A stretch of DNA of 64,000 nucleotides. Source: an uncultured Flavobacteriales bacterium (GTDB lineage: Bacteria > Bacteroidota > Bacteroidia > Flavobacteriales > Schleiferiaceae). The notes under the pieces were generated by a model. That model searched no databases and was not told where the DNA came from. It saw only the letters and a program-made list of their open reading frames with translations. Shown here one piece after another: positions 10,065-20,600 of the stretch (positions within the stretch are counted from its first letter, which is position 1; the number at the start of each line of letters is the position of its first letter). The position numbers were made by a program, and so were the translations under genes. Where the stretch lies: the NCBI GenBank assembly GCA_913055685.1, contig CAJXKC010000002.1, positions 434,001 to 498,000 of the forward strand, written 5' to 3'.

Positions 10065-11267
10065 TCATTGAATAAAAATTCGATGTTTTTCCTCCTTAAA
10101 GCAAAAGAGGTAGTAGCCTGGTTTTAAATGTAATTCCAGGTTTGGAGCAAGAATCGAAGCCATCTTCAATGAACCTTGCAAATCGTATACTTTGAAGGGT
10201 TGGCCATAAATTTCGTCTGACGCTTTTATATAAATAGTCCCCTTGCTAGGGTTAGGGAAAAGCTCTAGACTTCCCTGCTTTTTCTCCTCAATAGTCAAGG
10301 CAGGAAGTTGATTTAGAAAATGGTGAATAGTATCCATTAGTCGCACATCCACCTTAGCTAAGCTATCCTGGGTCATATAATGATTTAAACCACTTAGTTG
10401 ATAAAAGCTATATTGATTTTGCGCTCCCAAACTATCTTTAAATCGCTGCCATTCTGCCGCGGGCACATTGAAATCATTTTCCATACCTAAGAACAACGTA
10501 GGTAGATTAGCCAGTTCATAATAGGCCTGTACGGAATCATTTACATTGATGTATTTCTTCCAAGCACTAGCGGTTGCGCCTAGGAAATCGGGGAGGCCTG
10601 GACTGTTATTACGAACCGCTGAATAGTAGTTTAAGATTTGCTGAGCTTGCAGCTGCGCCTGACTCACATTGCCCCCGCATTTACTCGCGATTTCCACCAA
10701 TTGTCGCGCTAATAGACTATCAAATGGGGTATAGGCTCCAGCAATATTTATTAATGCGGCAATATCATTGCGCTGATAGGCTAAATAATTAATCAGGGAA
10801 CCGCCTTCACTATGTCCCATGAGGTAAACCCTACTTGGATCTACTAGAGGGTTCTTTACAAGGCTGTCTAAAGCCGCTTCAGCCGGATACCATAGTTTGT
10901 TATAATCTGAAATAGGCGTAGTCGTATTGGGGCAAGAAATGAATAACTCATCATAGCGCAGTACAGCATAGCCAAGTTCACTCAGGCCTAAAGCCAAATC
11001 TTTATAAATAGTCAAACTAGAATCGACCAAACCCGGATATAAACATTGGGCATTGCCACCACTTAAACTGATGCTCCCATCCATATCATTTTGTCCGGAG
11101 CCTGGAATGAGCATTATAGTAGGGCAGGGCCCGGTTCCCAAGGGGTATGACAATTTCGCATTAAAGTTACAGCCCTTGTGATTAAAACTGAATGTTTGTT
11201 CTTGGACAGATTGTGCCTGGGAATGGCTTAAGGCCACTCCTAATAGAAGCATTAATAACTTTTTCAT
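10065..11267 (-). CDS. secreted alpha/beta hydrolase with T9SS type A-like C-terminal sorting domain
   Basis: Signal peptide; LIPGSGQNDMDG, YLMGHSEGGSL; C-terminus LELFPNPSKGTIYIKASDE...VYDLQGSL...LKPGYYLF. Confidence 0.8.
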   Translation of the reverse strand: MKKLLMLLLGVALSHSQAQSVQEQTFSFNHKGCNFNAKLSYPLGTGPCPTIMLIPGSGQNDMDGSISLSGGNAQCLYPGLVDSSLTIYKDLALGLSELGYAVLRYDELFISCPNTTTPISDYNKLWYPAEAALDSLVKNPLVDPSRVYLMGHSEGGSLINYLAYQRNDIAALINIAGAYTPFDSLLARQLVEIASKCGGNVSQAQLQAQQILNYYSAVRNNSPGLPDFLGATASAWKKYINVNDSVQAYYELANLPTLFLGMENDFNVPAAEWQRFKDSLGAQNQYSFYQLSGLNHYMTQDSLAKVDVRLMDTIHHFLNQLPALTIEEKKQGSLELFPNPSKGTIYIKASDEIYGQPFKVYDLQGSLKMASILAPNLELHLKPGYYLFCFKEEKHRIFIQ

Positions 11268-11279
11268 TTATAGCTGTTT

Positions 11280-11852
11280 TTAGTTGAGTATTGTGACCAG
11301 GTATATGCTTAAGGTCATGGATAAGATTAAACTCAAAGCGAAGTACCAATTTAGTTTGGCCCCCTTTAAGCCACTATCCACTTTAAACAATCCAAAAAGA
11401 AAGTGAACTTCGAAAATAATACCAGCAATTAGGGCCAGAGTAGAAAACCAAAATGACCCTGAACTTAGCATGTCCAAGCTTTCGGTGCCTAATGGCTGGT
11501 CTTGACTTAATGATTGTAATTGCTGGAAATCAAATAGGAAACTTAGCAAGGATAAAGGGATGAGAGGCCATTGCGCCCAGATTAATTGAGGTATTAGATC
11601 AACTAAACGAGGAATACGCCGCGTAATACTATATAGTGCTGCACCAAAAAACAAAAACAAGCTCAATAGATTAATAAGCATGTCTCCTAAGAGTGTTGCT
11701 GGCGATACCTTAGAAACAAAATGTAAGCTTAAAACTCCATCTAGTCTAGCATTTCCTATTAATGCCGAAACGTAAATACCAATACCGATGGCTAGGGCTC
11801 CCCAGATTAATTTCTTTCCATACAGTCGTTCAAAAAAGCGCACACTATTCAT
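11280..11852 (-). CDS. multi-pass membrane protein of unknown function
   Basis: Several hydrophobic segments; ATG at 11852 overlaps the end of the upstream DUF2089-like gene. Confidence 0.55.
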   Translation of the reverse strand: MNSVRFFERLYGKKLIWGALAIGIGIYVSALIGNARLDGVLSLHFVSKVSPATLLGDMLINLLSLFLFFGAALYSITRRIPRLVDLIPQLIWAQWPLIPLSLLSFLFDFQQLQSLSQDQPLGTESLDMLSSGSFWFSTLALIAGIIFEVHFLFGLFKVDSGLKGAKLNWYFALSLILSMTLSIYLVTILN

Positions 11853-12144
11853 GATCAACACTTTTAAGTTTTTGAACTTTTTGAATAAGCTCATCCAGCA
11901 TGTTTCGAACCTTTGGATAAGAGAAGCCTAAAATTTTAGACATTTCTTTTAAACTTCCAGAAGCCATAAGAAATTCAATCAGAAATTTCTGCTCCTCGGC
12001 ATTTAGGTTCATAATGTCTGGTAAGGCAAATTGTCCTTGAATTTTTGTTTCACACTTGGAGCATGATAACTCTGATACATGGAGGTCAGATGAACAAGCA
12101 GGACATGAATTAGGAAATACTTTCACTTCAATAATTTGAAGCAA
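11845..12144 (-). CDS. DUF2089-like zinc-ribbon/HTH protein
   Basis: CPACSSDLHVSELSCSKCETKIQGQFALPDIMNLNAEEQKFLIEFLMASGSLKEMSKILGFSYPKVRNMLDELI. Confidence 0.75.
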   Translation of the reverse strand: MLQIIEVKVFPNSCPACSSDLHVSELSCSKCETKIQGQFALPDIMNLNAEEQKFLIEFLMASGSLKEMSKILGFSYPKVRNMLDELIQKVQKLKSVDHE

Positions 12145-12194
12145 ACTTAATAAAAATTAAATAATATTAATTTTCATTTGAATAATGTTTAATA

Positions 12195-12917
12195 CTAAGC
12201 AGATATAATAAATATACTAGGTCTTTTTTCTAAATCCGGTTTTTGCTTCTTCCACCAAGCTATGCTAGCCGTTTTAATGTATTCCTCCGCCAAGGTAACT
12301 TCCCGAGCTACACAAAGCTTTGTTTCTGGGTTTAAGATGGAGACTAAATCTTTAAGGAGTTTTTCATTACGATAGGGCGTTTCCATAAAAATCTGACTTT
12401 GGCCCGTTTTTCGGCTTAGACTTTCGAGGGATTTTATTTTCCGCTTTCGCTCACCGGGATCTATCGGCAGATAGCCGTTAAAAGCAAAATTTTGCCCATT
12501 CATACCACTGGCCATCATAGCCATAAAAATAGAGGAGGGGCCAACTATAGGAATAACAGGAATGCCTTCACGATGGGCAATACTGATAATTTCGGCTCCA
12601 GGGTCTGCTATTCCAGGTGCGCCGGCCTCAGAGATTATCCCCATTGGTTCACCTCGTCTGCAGGCCTCTAAATAGCTTGGGTATTCCGCTGGATCCGAGA
12701 ATTTATTAGTCGTGTAGATTATTAAATCTGCTTGGCTTTTACTGGGCAAGACCCGTTTAATGAAGGCACGAGCAGACTTTTCATTTTCAACTATGTAGTG
12801 GTCGCAAAGGTCAATAACTTTCTTAGCGGCCAATGGTAATACCTCTAAAGGCTCCACGTCTCCAAGTAAGGAGGGAATTAAGTAGAGATTTCCAGCCTTA
12901 TCTTCAGATGCTTCCAT
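12195..12917 (-). CDS. SAM-dependent methyltransferase, RsmI/tetrapyrrole methylase-like
   Basis: GNLYLIPSLLGD, GIISEAGAPGIADPGAEIISIAHREGIPVIPIVGPSSIFMAMMASG. Confidence 0.85.
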   Translation of the reverse strand: MEASEDKAGNLYLIPSLLGDVEPLEVLPLAAKKVIDLCDHYIVENEKSARAFIKRVLPSKSQADLIIYTTNKFSDPAEYPSYLEACRRGEPMGIISEAGAPGIADPGAEIISIAHREGIPVIPIVGPSSIFMAMMASGMNGQNFAFNGYLPIDPGERKRKIKSLESLSRKTGQSQIFMETPYRNEKLLKDLVSILNPETKLCVAREVTLAEEYIKTASIAWWKKQKPDLEKRPSIFIISA

Positions 12918-13368
12918 TTTCCAGCTTGTTTACAATGTTGTCTGTTGCGGCGTCAAGCAATCGGTAAACCTGTTCGAAGCCTTCATCCCCACCGTAATAG
13001 GGGTCTGGCACATCTTGATTACTATTAGCTTTTAACTCGTTAAGAATTAATTCAACTTTGGCTCGATCTGCATCGGTTCGTGCCAATTTTAAGACGTTTT
13101 GCAAATTAGAGTGATCCATCACATAGATGCGATCAAACTCATCGAAATCGCTAAGCTTAAATTGGCGTCCTAGCTGTTTCGAGATATTAACCCCGTTTTT
13201 TCGGGCAATCATAATGCTGCGAATATCTGGGGCTTCTCCAACGTGGTAAGAGGCGGTGCCAGCAGAATCTACCAAAACCTTTTCAGGATCTACTTTGGAT
13301 TTTAAAATCCCTTCGGCTAAGGGAGAGCGGCATATATTGCCGAGGCAAACCATGAGTATTTTCTTCAA
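12904..13368 (-). CDS. low-molecular-weight protein-tyrosine phosphatase
   Basis: VCLGNICRSPLAEGIL active-site loop; DVPDPYYGGDEGFEQVYRLL. Confidence 0.92.
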   Translation of the reverse strand: MKKILMVCLGNICRSPLAEGILKSKVDPEKVLVDSAGTASYHVGEAPDIRSIMIARKNGVNISKQLGRQFKLSDFDEFDRIYVMDHSNLQNVLKLARTDADRAKVELILNELKANSNQDVPDPYYGGDEGFEQVYRLLDAATDNIVNKLENGSI

Positions 13369-13413
13369 AATGAAAAAATTTGCATTAAAGGTAAGGGAAA
13401 GCTTGCGGTCAAG

Positions 13414-16374
13414 CTAAACTTTATCATCCTTTGGGAAATAAGCGCTAAAGGTGCTGCCTATACCAGGCTCTGACTCTACGTGGATTTCTCCTCCCAAGCT
13501 TTCTAATTGCGCTCGAATCATATACAGGCCAATTCCATTACTGTCGGGGTGACCATGAAAACTTTGCTTTAACTTAAATATGCGATCCCCAAATTTGTCT
13601 AAGTCAATTCCTAAACCATTGTCTTGCACCTCCAGTACATAAAAGTGTTCTTTTTCAATACAGCTAACATCAATGCGTGTTTCCTTTTCAGGATCGTGGT
13701 ACCGCACGGCATTACTAATCAAATTAAACACAACACTGTCCAGGTAAGCAGGGTAAAAGCTTATTTCTTGATCCTCGCTACAATGAAAATTGATTTGCGC
13801 CTTAATTTTCCGAATTTCATTCGATAGCAAATGCTCGACCCGTAGACAGCATTCCATCAAATTGCAGACTTCAGTAGGCAATTCATTTTCCTTTTCCTGA
13901 TTTAGGATCGAGGAAGTTTCATTTAAACTTCGCATCAAGCTTTCGGCCGATACCTTAAGATATTGCTGTAACTGTTCTATTTCACTTGGCTTAGTTTCCC
14001 GCTCTAACTCCTCTAATAATTGAATAATATTACCTGCATGGGAACGGAAATTATGAGTAATGATATGGGCGAGATTACGCAGGCGATCATTTTGCTTGGT
14101 TATAAGCTTTAAATAATTCTGAACGGTATTTTCTTCCTGCTTACGCTGGGAGATATCGGTTTCAATAGAAATGTAGTTTATCAACTTTTGATTGGCATCA
14201 AAGACCGGCGTAACAATACTTTCTATCCAGTAATGCTCCCCGCTTTTACGATAATTCACATTTTGAGCCTTAAATGGCTTCTCAGACTTCAATAAAGCTT
14301 CAATGGTATTATTGAAGATGGGCTTACTAAGCGGACCGTGCAGGAGCTCAGGCAAAAAGCGTCCCTTGGCTTCCTCTAAAGAGTAACCGCTCATGTCACT
14401 GAAACTTTCGTTTACCCAGTCAATCCTTTGGTCGGCATCGGTGATAATCACCGCATTAGAAGTACGATTGGCTACCAAGGATAGCTTTCTTAGCTCTTCT
14501 TCGATTTCATGTTCCTTCTGAATGTCCCGCACATTCACATAGGCCTTTACTCGGTCCTTGCTGATTTCGAAACGACCATTAGCTTCTACCCATACCCAAT
14601 TGCCATTCTTATGGCGGGCACGGAACACGGATCGGGTCACTTTGCCCGGATTTTCAAAAGCTTCCTGAAAGGCCTTAGCTGCAGTCTCTGCATCGTCTGG
14701 GTGCATTAAACTAAGATTATCCATCCCAATTATTTCACTGGGTCGGTAGCCCAATAATTGCTCAATATTGGGGGAGGCGTAGTCGTACTTTGCTTCTTCA
14801 TTTAGGCTTACGAAGACATCACTACTTTTCTCAATATAGTGTTTAAAGCGGTTTTCAGCTTCTGCTAGAGCCAGGGTACTCCTTTCTATAGGACCTAGGT
14901 CTAAGACATGAATCCAGGCGAATTGCTCATTTTTAAAGTTACTTGCCGAGGCCGAAACTATTACGGTTGTTTCACTTAAATCCTTTCGTACTAATGTGGT
15001 CTGAAAGGCTTCGATCTTTGCCTTTTGACGTAGGGATTTAAGTCGTTCTAGGTTTTGTCCGTATTGATTCTCTGGCACTAATTCCTTTAAACTACTATTA
15101 AGAAATTCCTCTTTTCGATAGCCAATGATATTTAATAAGGCTTGGTTGCAGTCCTTTAAGGCTAAACTTTTAAGATCCAGCATTATCATGCCAATGAGTG
15201 AGCCTTCAAAGATTTGTCTAAACTTTAATTCTTCGTTGCGCAGGCGTTCCTCATATTCATGTCTTAAACTTATATCGTGCATTGCGCCTATTAGTCGAAT
15301 TACCTCTCCAGATTCATCTCTAAGAGCGTATCCGCGATCCAAGATTCTTAAAATCGCCCCATTCTTATGGTAAAAGCGGTAAGAAGACTCCCATAGGTCT
15401 TTGCCTGATTCATTAAGCGCTTCAACCGAACTTTTAAATGACGCTTGGTCTTCTAAAACAATTTTGTCGGTAAACTTTTGACCATCATCGACTTCTTCAT
15501 CCTCATATCCTAAAATATGCTTCAGGTTTTCTCCCCAAGCTATCGCATTGCTTTGAATATCCCAATCCCAAATAATGTCTTGGGTTGCTTTAGAGCTTAA
15601 TTTAAAACGGCGATTGGAAACCTCTAACTCCTCGATGATTTTCTCTTGCTCGTCGACATTAATGAAATTACTGATAATGGCTTCAATTCCAGGCGTGTAG
15701 CGATGATCAGATATTTGTGATTTAATCCAAAGGTAATGTCCATCTTTATGACGGATTCTCACTTTTACTTCGGCGTTCTTTATGTCTTTCTGCTCCATTG
15801 TAGCCAACTGTTTGCGGACTACCTCAAGATCCTCAGGATGCATAAAGTCGAAACTATTTTTACCGACTAATTCGGAAGGCTTATAACCTGCGGTTTTTTC
15901 AATCGCCTGATTAATATAAAGTATGGTGCCGTCCTCTTGTCGCAGCATAACAGGATTATAGTTGCGCTCCATTAATTCATTTAAGCGCACCTCATTATGG
16001 GCCGATTTTTCGGTTAGCTCCTTGAGCTTTTGCCTTAAGGCCGCGTTTTGATCTTCCAGGGAAGGGGACTCAGAGAAGGAGGGCATGGCACCTTCATATC
16101 GATGGAGGCTTTTTGCTGCTGATAAAATTCCTTGGTCTAATACCTGGTCATCCTTGTAATATAGGTGCAGGTCAAAGCAAGAGTCTTTAAAAATTTCCTG
16201 GTAATCTTCTACTAATAGATGGAGCGCACCGCAATTACTGGCGCAACTGGTGCTAAGTTTAAATTGAGCCTCTTCGCTAGAGATTAAGTCGAAGTGATCA
16301 GGCCATTTAACGCCAGATTTAAGGGCATATGTCTTTTGTGATTCCTTTCTTTCCCCAGCCATATTTGTATGCAA
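13414..16374 (-). CDS. multi-PAS-domain sensor histidine kinase
   Basis: Repeated PAS/PAC blocks (HKDGHYLWIKSQISD, YRPSEIIGMDNLSLMHPDD, ISIETDISQRKQEE); HNFRSHAGNI H-box; DNGLGIDLDKFGDRIFKLKQSFHGHPDSNGIGLYMIRAQLESLGGEI ATPase motifs. Confidence 0.9.
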   Translation of the reverse strand: MHTNMAGERKESQKTYALKSGVKWPDHFDLISSEEAQFKLSTSCASNCGALHLLVEDYQEIFKDSCFDLHLYYKDDQVLDQGILSAAKSLHRYEGAMPSFSESPSLEDQNAALRQKLKELTEKSAHNEVRLNELMERNYNPVMLRQEDGTILYINQAIEKTAGYKPSELVGKNSFDFMHPEDLEVVRKQLATMEQKDIKNAEVKVRIRHKDGHYLWIKSQISDHRYTPGIEAIISNFINVDEQEKIIEELEVSNRRFKLSSKATQDIIWDWDIQSNAIAWGENLKHILGYEDEEVDDGQKFTDKIVLEDQASFKSSVEALNESGKDLWESSYRFYHKNGAILRILDRGYALRDESGEVIRLIGAMHDISLRHEYEERLRNEELKFRQIFEGSLIGMIMLDLKSLALKDCNQALLNIIGYRKEEFLNSSLKELVPENQYGQNLERLKSLRQKAKIEAFQTTLVRKDLSETTVIVSASASNFKNEQFAWIHVLDLGPIERSTLALAEAENRFKHYIEKSSDVFVSLNEEAKYDYASPNIEQLLGYRPSEIIGMDNLSLMHPDDAETAAKAFQEAFENPGKVTRSVFRARHKNGNWVWVEANGRFEISKDRVKAYVNVRDIQKEHEIEEELRKLSLVANRTSNAVIITDADQRIDWVNESFSDMSGYSLEEAKGRFLPELLHGPLSKPIFNNTIEALLKSEKPFKAQNVNYRKSGEHYWIESIVTPVFDANQKLINYISIETDISQRKQEENTVQNYLKLITKQNDRLRNLAHIITHNFRSHAGNIIQLLEELERETKPSEIEQLQQYLKVSAESLMRSLNETSSILNQEKENELPTEVCNLMECCLRVEHLLSNEIRKIKAQINFHCSEDQEISFYPAYLDSVVFNLISNAVRYHDPEKETRIDVSCIEKEHFYVLEVQDNGLGIDLDKFGDRIFKLKQSFHGHPDSNGIGLYMIRAQLESLGGEIHVESEPGIGSTFSAYFPKDDKV

Positions 16375-16436
16375 TAGATACCTATAAATGCCTATGTACC
16401 TAAATTTGTTCCTAAGATACGAAGGGAATAAAAAAA

Positions 16437-16454
16437 GCCATCCTTTTGGATGGC
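16437..16454 (-). terminator. terminator downstream of dnaA
   Basis: GCCATCC-tttt-GGATGGC; A-rich on the plus strand 5' side gives a T-tract on the minus strand. Confidence 0.8.
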
Positions 16455-16460
16455 TTCAAT

Positions 16461-17891
16461 TTACTTTAAAGTAAGCTTTTTACGCAGATCTTCCACATAG
16501 GTACGGAATCGTTTATCCGTTTCGGTGAGATTATTTACCGTCCGACAAGCGTGCAATACCGTTGCGTGATCTTTATTCCCACACTGCGCACCAATACTAG
16601 CGAGTGAATTTTTAGTAAGCTGCTTACTAAAATACATCGCCAATTGGCGTGCTTGAACAATTTCTCTCTTACGGGTTTTCGATTTTAAGAGTTCTATTGG
16701 CATGTCGAAATAATCGCACACTACTTTTTGAATGTAGTCGATACTTATTTCGCGTGTGGTGTTCTTTACGAACTTATCAATCATTTGCTTAGCAAGCTCT
16801 ACAGTAATCTTCTTCTTATTTAAAGAAGACTGTGCTAAAAGAGAAATAAGGGCTCCTTCCAGCTCACGAACATTGGAGTTAATACTGTAGGCTAAGTACT
16901 CAATAACATCAGCAGGCATTTCGACTCCATCGTTATAAAGCTTCTGATTTAAAATGGCAATACGTGTTTCCAAATCAGGAACCTGTAAGTCGGCGCTAAG
17001 CCCCCACTTAAAGCGCGATAGGAGACGTTGCTCCATTCCTTGTAAGTCAACCGGAGCCCTATCGGAAGTTAAAATTACTTGCTTACTATTTTGGTGAAGG
17101 TGATTGAAAATCTCGAAGAATGCATCTTGGGTTTTCTCCTTGCCAGCGAAAGAATGTACATCATCAACAACTAATACATCTATCATTTGATAGAAGTGTA
17201 AAAAGTCATTCTTGTTATTAGTGCGAATTGCCTCTACAAACTGTTGTTGAAACTTCTCTGCAGATACATACAGAACCGTTTTTTCCGGATAGCGATCTTT
17301 TATTTCAATGCCAATAGCGTGAGCTAAGTGGGTTTTTCCTAGTCCGTTTCCGCCATAGAGTAGGAGTGGATTAAAAGAAGTTCCTCCTGGCTTTTTTGCT
17401 ACCGCATACCCAGCTGAGCGTGCTAATCGGTTACAATCTCCCTCTACAAAGTTTTCAAAGTTGTAATTGGGGTTTAATTGCGACTCTACGTGAACCTTGC
17501 GAAGTCCGGGTATGATAAAAGGATTCTTAACTCCTTTGTCACCCAGCTCCATGGGCATATTAACTTTAGGATTCTGTAGGTTACCGCGATTGCTTGAAGG
17601 AATTTTTACTGTAAAGGGCTTCGTGTTACCATAGGTGTTCTCCATGACGATGCTGTAGACCAATTTAGCATCTTCACCAAGTTCCTTGGTAATGGCACTC
17701 TTTAAAAGTTTGATGTAGTTTTCTTCCAACCACTCGTAAAAGAATTTAGAAGGCACCTGAATGCTGAGCACATTCTCCTTTAACTTAAGTGGCTTGATAG
17801 GCAAAAACCAAGTTTTGTAACTCTGAGCAGAGATATTATCCTTTATGTAAGAAAGACAATTATCCCATACTGTTTTTGCAGTCAATTCCAT
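16461..17891 (-). CDS. dnaA: chromosomal replication initiator DnaA
   Basis: LLLYGGNGLGKTHLAHAIG, VLVVDDVHSFAGKEKTQDAFFEIFNHLHQ, REIVQARQLAMYFSKQLTKNSLASIGAQCGNKDHATVLHACRTV. Confidence 0.97.
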   Translation of the reverse strand: MELTAKTVWDNCLSYIKDNISAQSYKTWFLPIKPLKLKENVLSIQVPSKFFYEWLEENYIKLLKSAITKELGEDAKLVYSIVMENTYGNTKPFTVKIPSSNRGNLQNPKVNMPMELGDKGVKNPFIIPGLRKVHVESQLNPNYNFENFVEGDCNRLARSAGYAVAKKPGGTSFNPLLLYGGNGLGKTHLAHAIGIEIKDRYPEKTVLYVSAEKFQQQFVEAIRTNNKNDFLHFYQMIDVLVVDDVHSFAGKEKTQDAFFEIFNHLHQNSKQVILTSDRAPVDLQGMEQRLLSRFKWGLSADLQVPDLETRIAILNQKLYNDGVEMPADVIEYLAYSINSNVRELEGALISLLAQSSLNKKKITVELAKQMIDKFVKNTTREISIDYIQKVVCDYFDMPIELLKSKTRKREIVQARQLAMYFSKQLTKNSLASIGAQCGNKDHATVLHACRTVNNLTETDKRFRTYVEDLRKKLTLK

Positions 17892-18117
17892 TTGCGTGTA
17901 TTAATATTGTTGGTTTGGTTGAGGGGAAAACGCACTCAAAAGATGGTCAAAATTGCTCTCCCCTTGACAAGGACAAATGTGTGTAGAAAAAAGTGATAAA
18001 AAAAATCAAATTGGTATTGACAAAAAGGTTTTTTAGTGCGAGATTAAGGCAGCGTTAATCGCTCTGAAACCCGCATTCCACCGTAGAATAACGTTAGTAA
18101 TCAGCACTTAAGAGTTT

Positions 18118-18525
18118 ATGTATGTTAACTTAACATCAAGTCGCGTTCGGTATGCCGAAACCGATCAAATGGGCTATGTTTATTATGGCAATTATCCTCA
18201 ATTTTTCGAGATAGGGCGCGTAGAGGCTTTAAGGGCCTTGGGTATCAGTTATAAAAAAATGGAAGAAGAGGGAATAATGCTCCCCGTTTTGAAGTTAGAA
18301 ATCAAATATGTGGCTCCGGCTAAATACGATGAGCTTCTCGAAATAAAAACTGAAATTCGAGAAATGCCGAATACACGAATTACTTTTCATCATGAAATTC
18401 GAAATGAAAAAGGAGATTTACTCACTCTAGGCATGGTGCAATTGGTATTTGTTCGAATCGCGGATAAAAAGCCTTGTGCTGCTCCAGATTATATCAAGGA
18501 GGCACTAGGAAGCCATATAGAATAA
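18118..18525 (+). CDS. YbgC/FadM-family acyl-CoA thioesterase
   Basis: RVRYAETDQMGYVYYGNYPQFFEIGRVEALR hotdog-fold motif. Confidence 0.9.
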   Translation: MYVNLTSSRVRYAETDQMGYVYYGNYPQFFEIGRVEALRALGISYKKMEEEGIMLPVLKLEIKYVAPAKYDELLEIKTEIREMPNTRITFHHEIRNEKGDLLTLGMVQLVFVRIADKKPCAAPDYIKEALGSHIE

Positions 18526-18554
18526 AAAAAGGAGCCCTATGAGCTCCTTTTTTT
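18524..18554. terminator. hairpin terminator
   Basis: AAAAAAAGGAGC-cctatga-GCTCCTTTTTTTT. Confidence 0.8.
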
Positions 18555-18573
18555 TAGATATCGTTTTTGTCAC

Positions 18574-19506
18574 CTACAATTGAGTGAATACGGAGTTGAT
18601 GTAATCGTATCGTCCGGTTTCTTCATTGTAGCACCATATTACGGTTAAGAAGCCAGGATCATACTCTATACCTGGTTCAAAAGCATTGTCAAAACCTAAA
18701 TCTGGTTTGTTGAAATAATGACGGATAGGAGTGCTGCTAGTACCAATTACGTCATTTTCACTGAAACTCTGACCGAAGGGAGTATACTCTTCTAGTTTGA
18801 AGCCCCAAGCACTTTCTTCATTAAAGTTTTTAGCTAGTACGTGCTTGTGATAAAAGATTTCCCCCATAGAGGTAAGGGTGGCGCTAGAATCAATATTGTT
18901 TAACTCCATATCCCAAACACTTAGGCTGTCCTGATTTACCACAAAATTTGGCGCGGCATTAACTCTTAGGTCAATGTTATTGGGATATTGCGCAGCTTTA
19001 AAGTTAGCGGTTAGATAGGTTTCTATTCTAAACTCTGGGTTATTGGTATCTCTGTAGAATTTAATTTTAGAATCTACTAACCAGGCCGTATCGTTAGTGG
19101 TTACCACGTGATTTACCGAAGCAACTGGCCTTCTAGCCAAAGCCAATTCTGTTTCCTCATATAAAGCACTTGGATCAACGGTCTTGTCATTTAAGTAAAA
19201 AGCAATGGCGGGCTCCAAAGGCTGATTCAAAGCTATAGAATCGGTAAGCGGACTCGTTAAGGCGGTGTTTGGAATGGCTACCGTGCTTAAATAATTGAAT
19301 TCTCCTTTGTGCGCATCTTCCAAGATCAAACTTGGAATTTGAGAAGCATAACCCACTAATGGATTGTAGGAATGAATAAGTAATGCCTGCTTAGTTTCCT
19401 TAAGGCTGATGCCGTCGGTAACGTAGGCAGTATCTACTGGCTCGTCATCAGGATTACAAGCAATAAGAGCGGTAACTAGCAGAGCGAACGAAAAGTATTT
19501 CTTCAT
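18574..19506 (-). CDS. lipoprotein of unknown function
   Basis: Lipobox ALIACNPDDE; no family recognised. Confidence 0.5.
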   Translation of the reverse strand: MKKYFSFALLVTALIACNPDDEPVDTAYVTDGISLKETKQALLIHSYNPLVGYASQIPSLILEDAHKGEFNYLSTVAIPNTALTSPLTDSIALNQPLEPAIAFYLNDKTVDPSALYEETELALARRPVASVNHVVTTNDTAWLVDSKIKFYRDTNNPEFRIETYLTANFKAAQYPNNIDLRVNAAPNFVVNQDSLSVWDMELNNIDSSATLTSMGEIFYHKHVLAKNFNEESAWGFKLEEYTPFGQSFSENDVIGTSSTPIRHYFNKPDLGFDNAFEPGIEYDPGFLTVIWCYNEETGRYDYINSVFTQL

Positions 19507-19643
19507 TTTAATTCAATTACGGGTCAAATGTACTATTTAAAACGCCTTTTTACTAGTCCTAGGTATTAGGCCTATTAGCAATACATTGTTGATAAGCTTT
19601 CATTTATTAATCGCTACAAAATCCCCAAGGGTTGGGTTTCAAA

Positions 19644-20600
19644 TTACTTAATTATCAAATAAATAGGGAGATGGTCACTAAAGCCCCCCAAAAAAAAGTT
19701 GCCTTTGAAACTGCGATACACCACCTTTCCTGGATAGCGTTGGTCTTCGGTAAGAAGAAAATCAGCCTTGTAAATGTCACAAGCTTTAAGTTGGGGAAGC
19801 ATGTTTTCACTGATGATAAATTGATCCAAATAGGCCCAATCGCCTCTAAAACGATGACTGCCCCAGCTTTCATCTAAATCAGCCATCAGGCTTTTTAATT
19901 TAGCTTCCTCCCTAAGTTCTTGAATACTCTGGTCCTGAGGTTCATCATTAAAATCACCCATAACCACCACCTTGGCCTTTTTGCCTAGCGCTTTAACTTT
20001 GGAAGCCAAAATATGTGCTGCCGCTAACCTGCGGGGTGCAGATTGTTCCTTGCCCCCATAGCGACTTGGCCAATGGCAAACAAAAATATTAAGGGTATCT
20101 CCATTATTGCGCTTAAACCTGGCATAGAGTATATCTCGACTTTTATAGTCGGGTTCCAATGGATTATGATAGGCCAGCACTTCTGAACTAAGCAATAATA
20201 GCTCGGACTTCCTGTAAATAAGGCCTACATCTATTCCTCTCCGATCTGGGGAATCGTAATGCACCCATTGATAATCTATTTTATGCAAGGCCGGGCGTTT
20301 CAATAAGTCGTTTAAAACTTGGGCCGACTCAATTTCGGCAAAGCCCACAAGAGCCGGACTTTGCATGGCATCATCGCTTAAGCCTAGAATTACTTTAGAA
20401 ATGCGATTAAGCTTAGTGTAGTACTTGGCAGTGTCCCAGTTTTTGGATCCATTCGGACTAAACTCTGTATCGGGGTTAATGCTGTCAATACTAGGGTGGA
20501 AGAGGTTTTCCACATTGTAAAAGGCCATTTTAAGGGACTGAGCCGGAGCAGACTGCCAGTGAAATACTAGACCCAGCAGAATACAAATCAGTAAACGCAT
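19644..20600 (-). CDS. endonuclease/exonuclease/phosphatase family protein
   Basis: FYNVENLFHP, VGFAEIE, VVMGDFNDEP, GGFSDHLPIYLII. Confidence 0.88.
   Translation of the reverse strand: MRLLICILLGLVFHWQSAPAQSLKMAFYNVENLFHPSIDSINPDTEFSPNGSKNWDTAKYYTKLNRISKVILGLSDDAMQSPALVGFAEIESAQVLNDLLKRPALHKIDYQWVHYDSPDRRGIDVGLIYRKSELLLLSSEVLAYHNPLEPDYKSRDILYARFKRNNGDTLNIFVCHWPSRYGGKEQSAPRRLAAAHILASKVKALGKKAKVVVMGDFNDEPQDQSIQELREEAKLKSLMADLDESWGSHRFRGDWAYLDQFIISENMLPQLKACDIYKADFLLTEDQRYPGKVVYRSFKGNFFLGGFSDHLPIYLIIK

Noticed and set aside
17892-18117. Possible oriC next to dnaA
   Set aside because: No convincing cluster of TTATCCACA-type DnaA boxes seen by eye; GC-skew analysis would be needed
19632-19877. 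Plus-strand 81-aa ORF and minus-strand 72-aa ORF at the nuclease gene 3' end
   Set aside because: Overlap the endonuclease/exonuclease/phosphatase gene in non-coding frames
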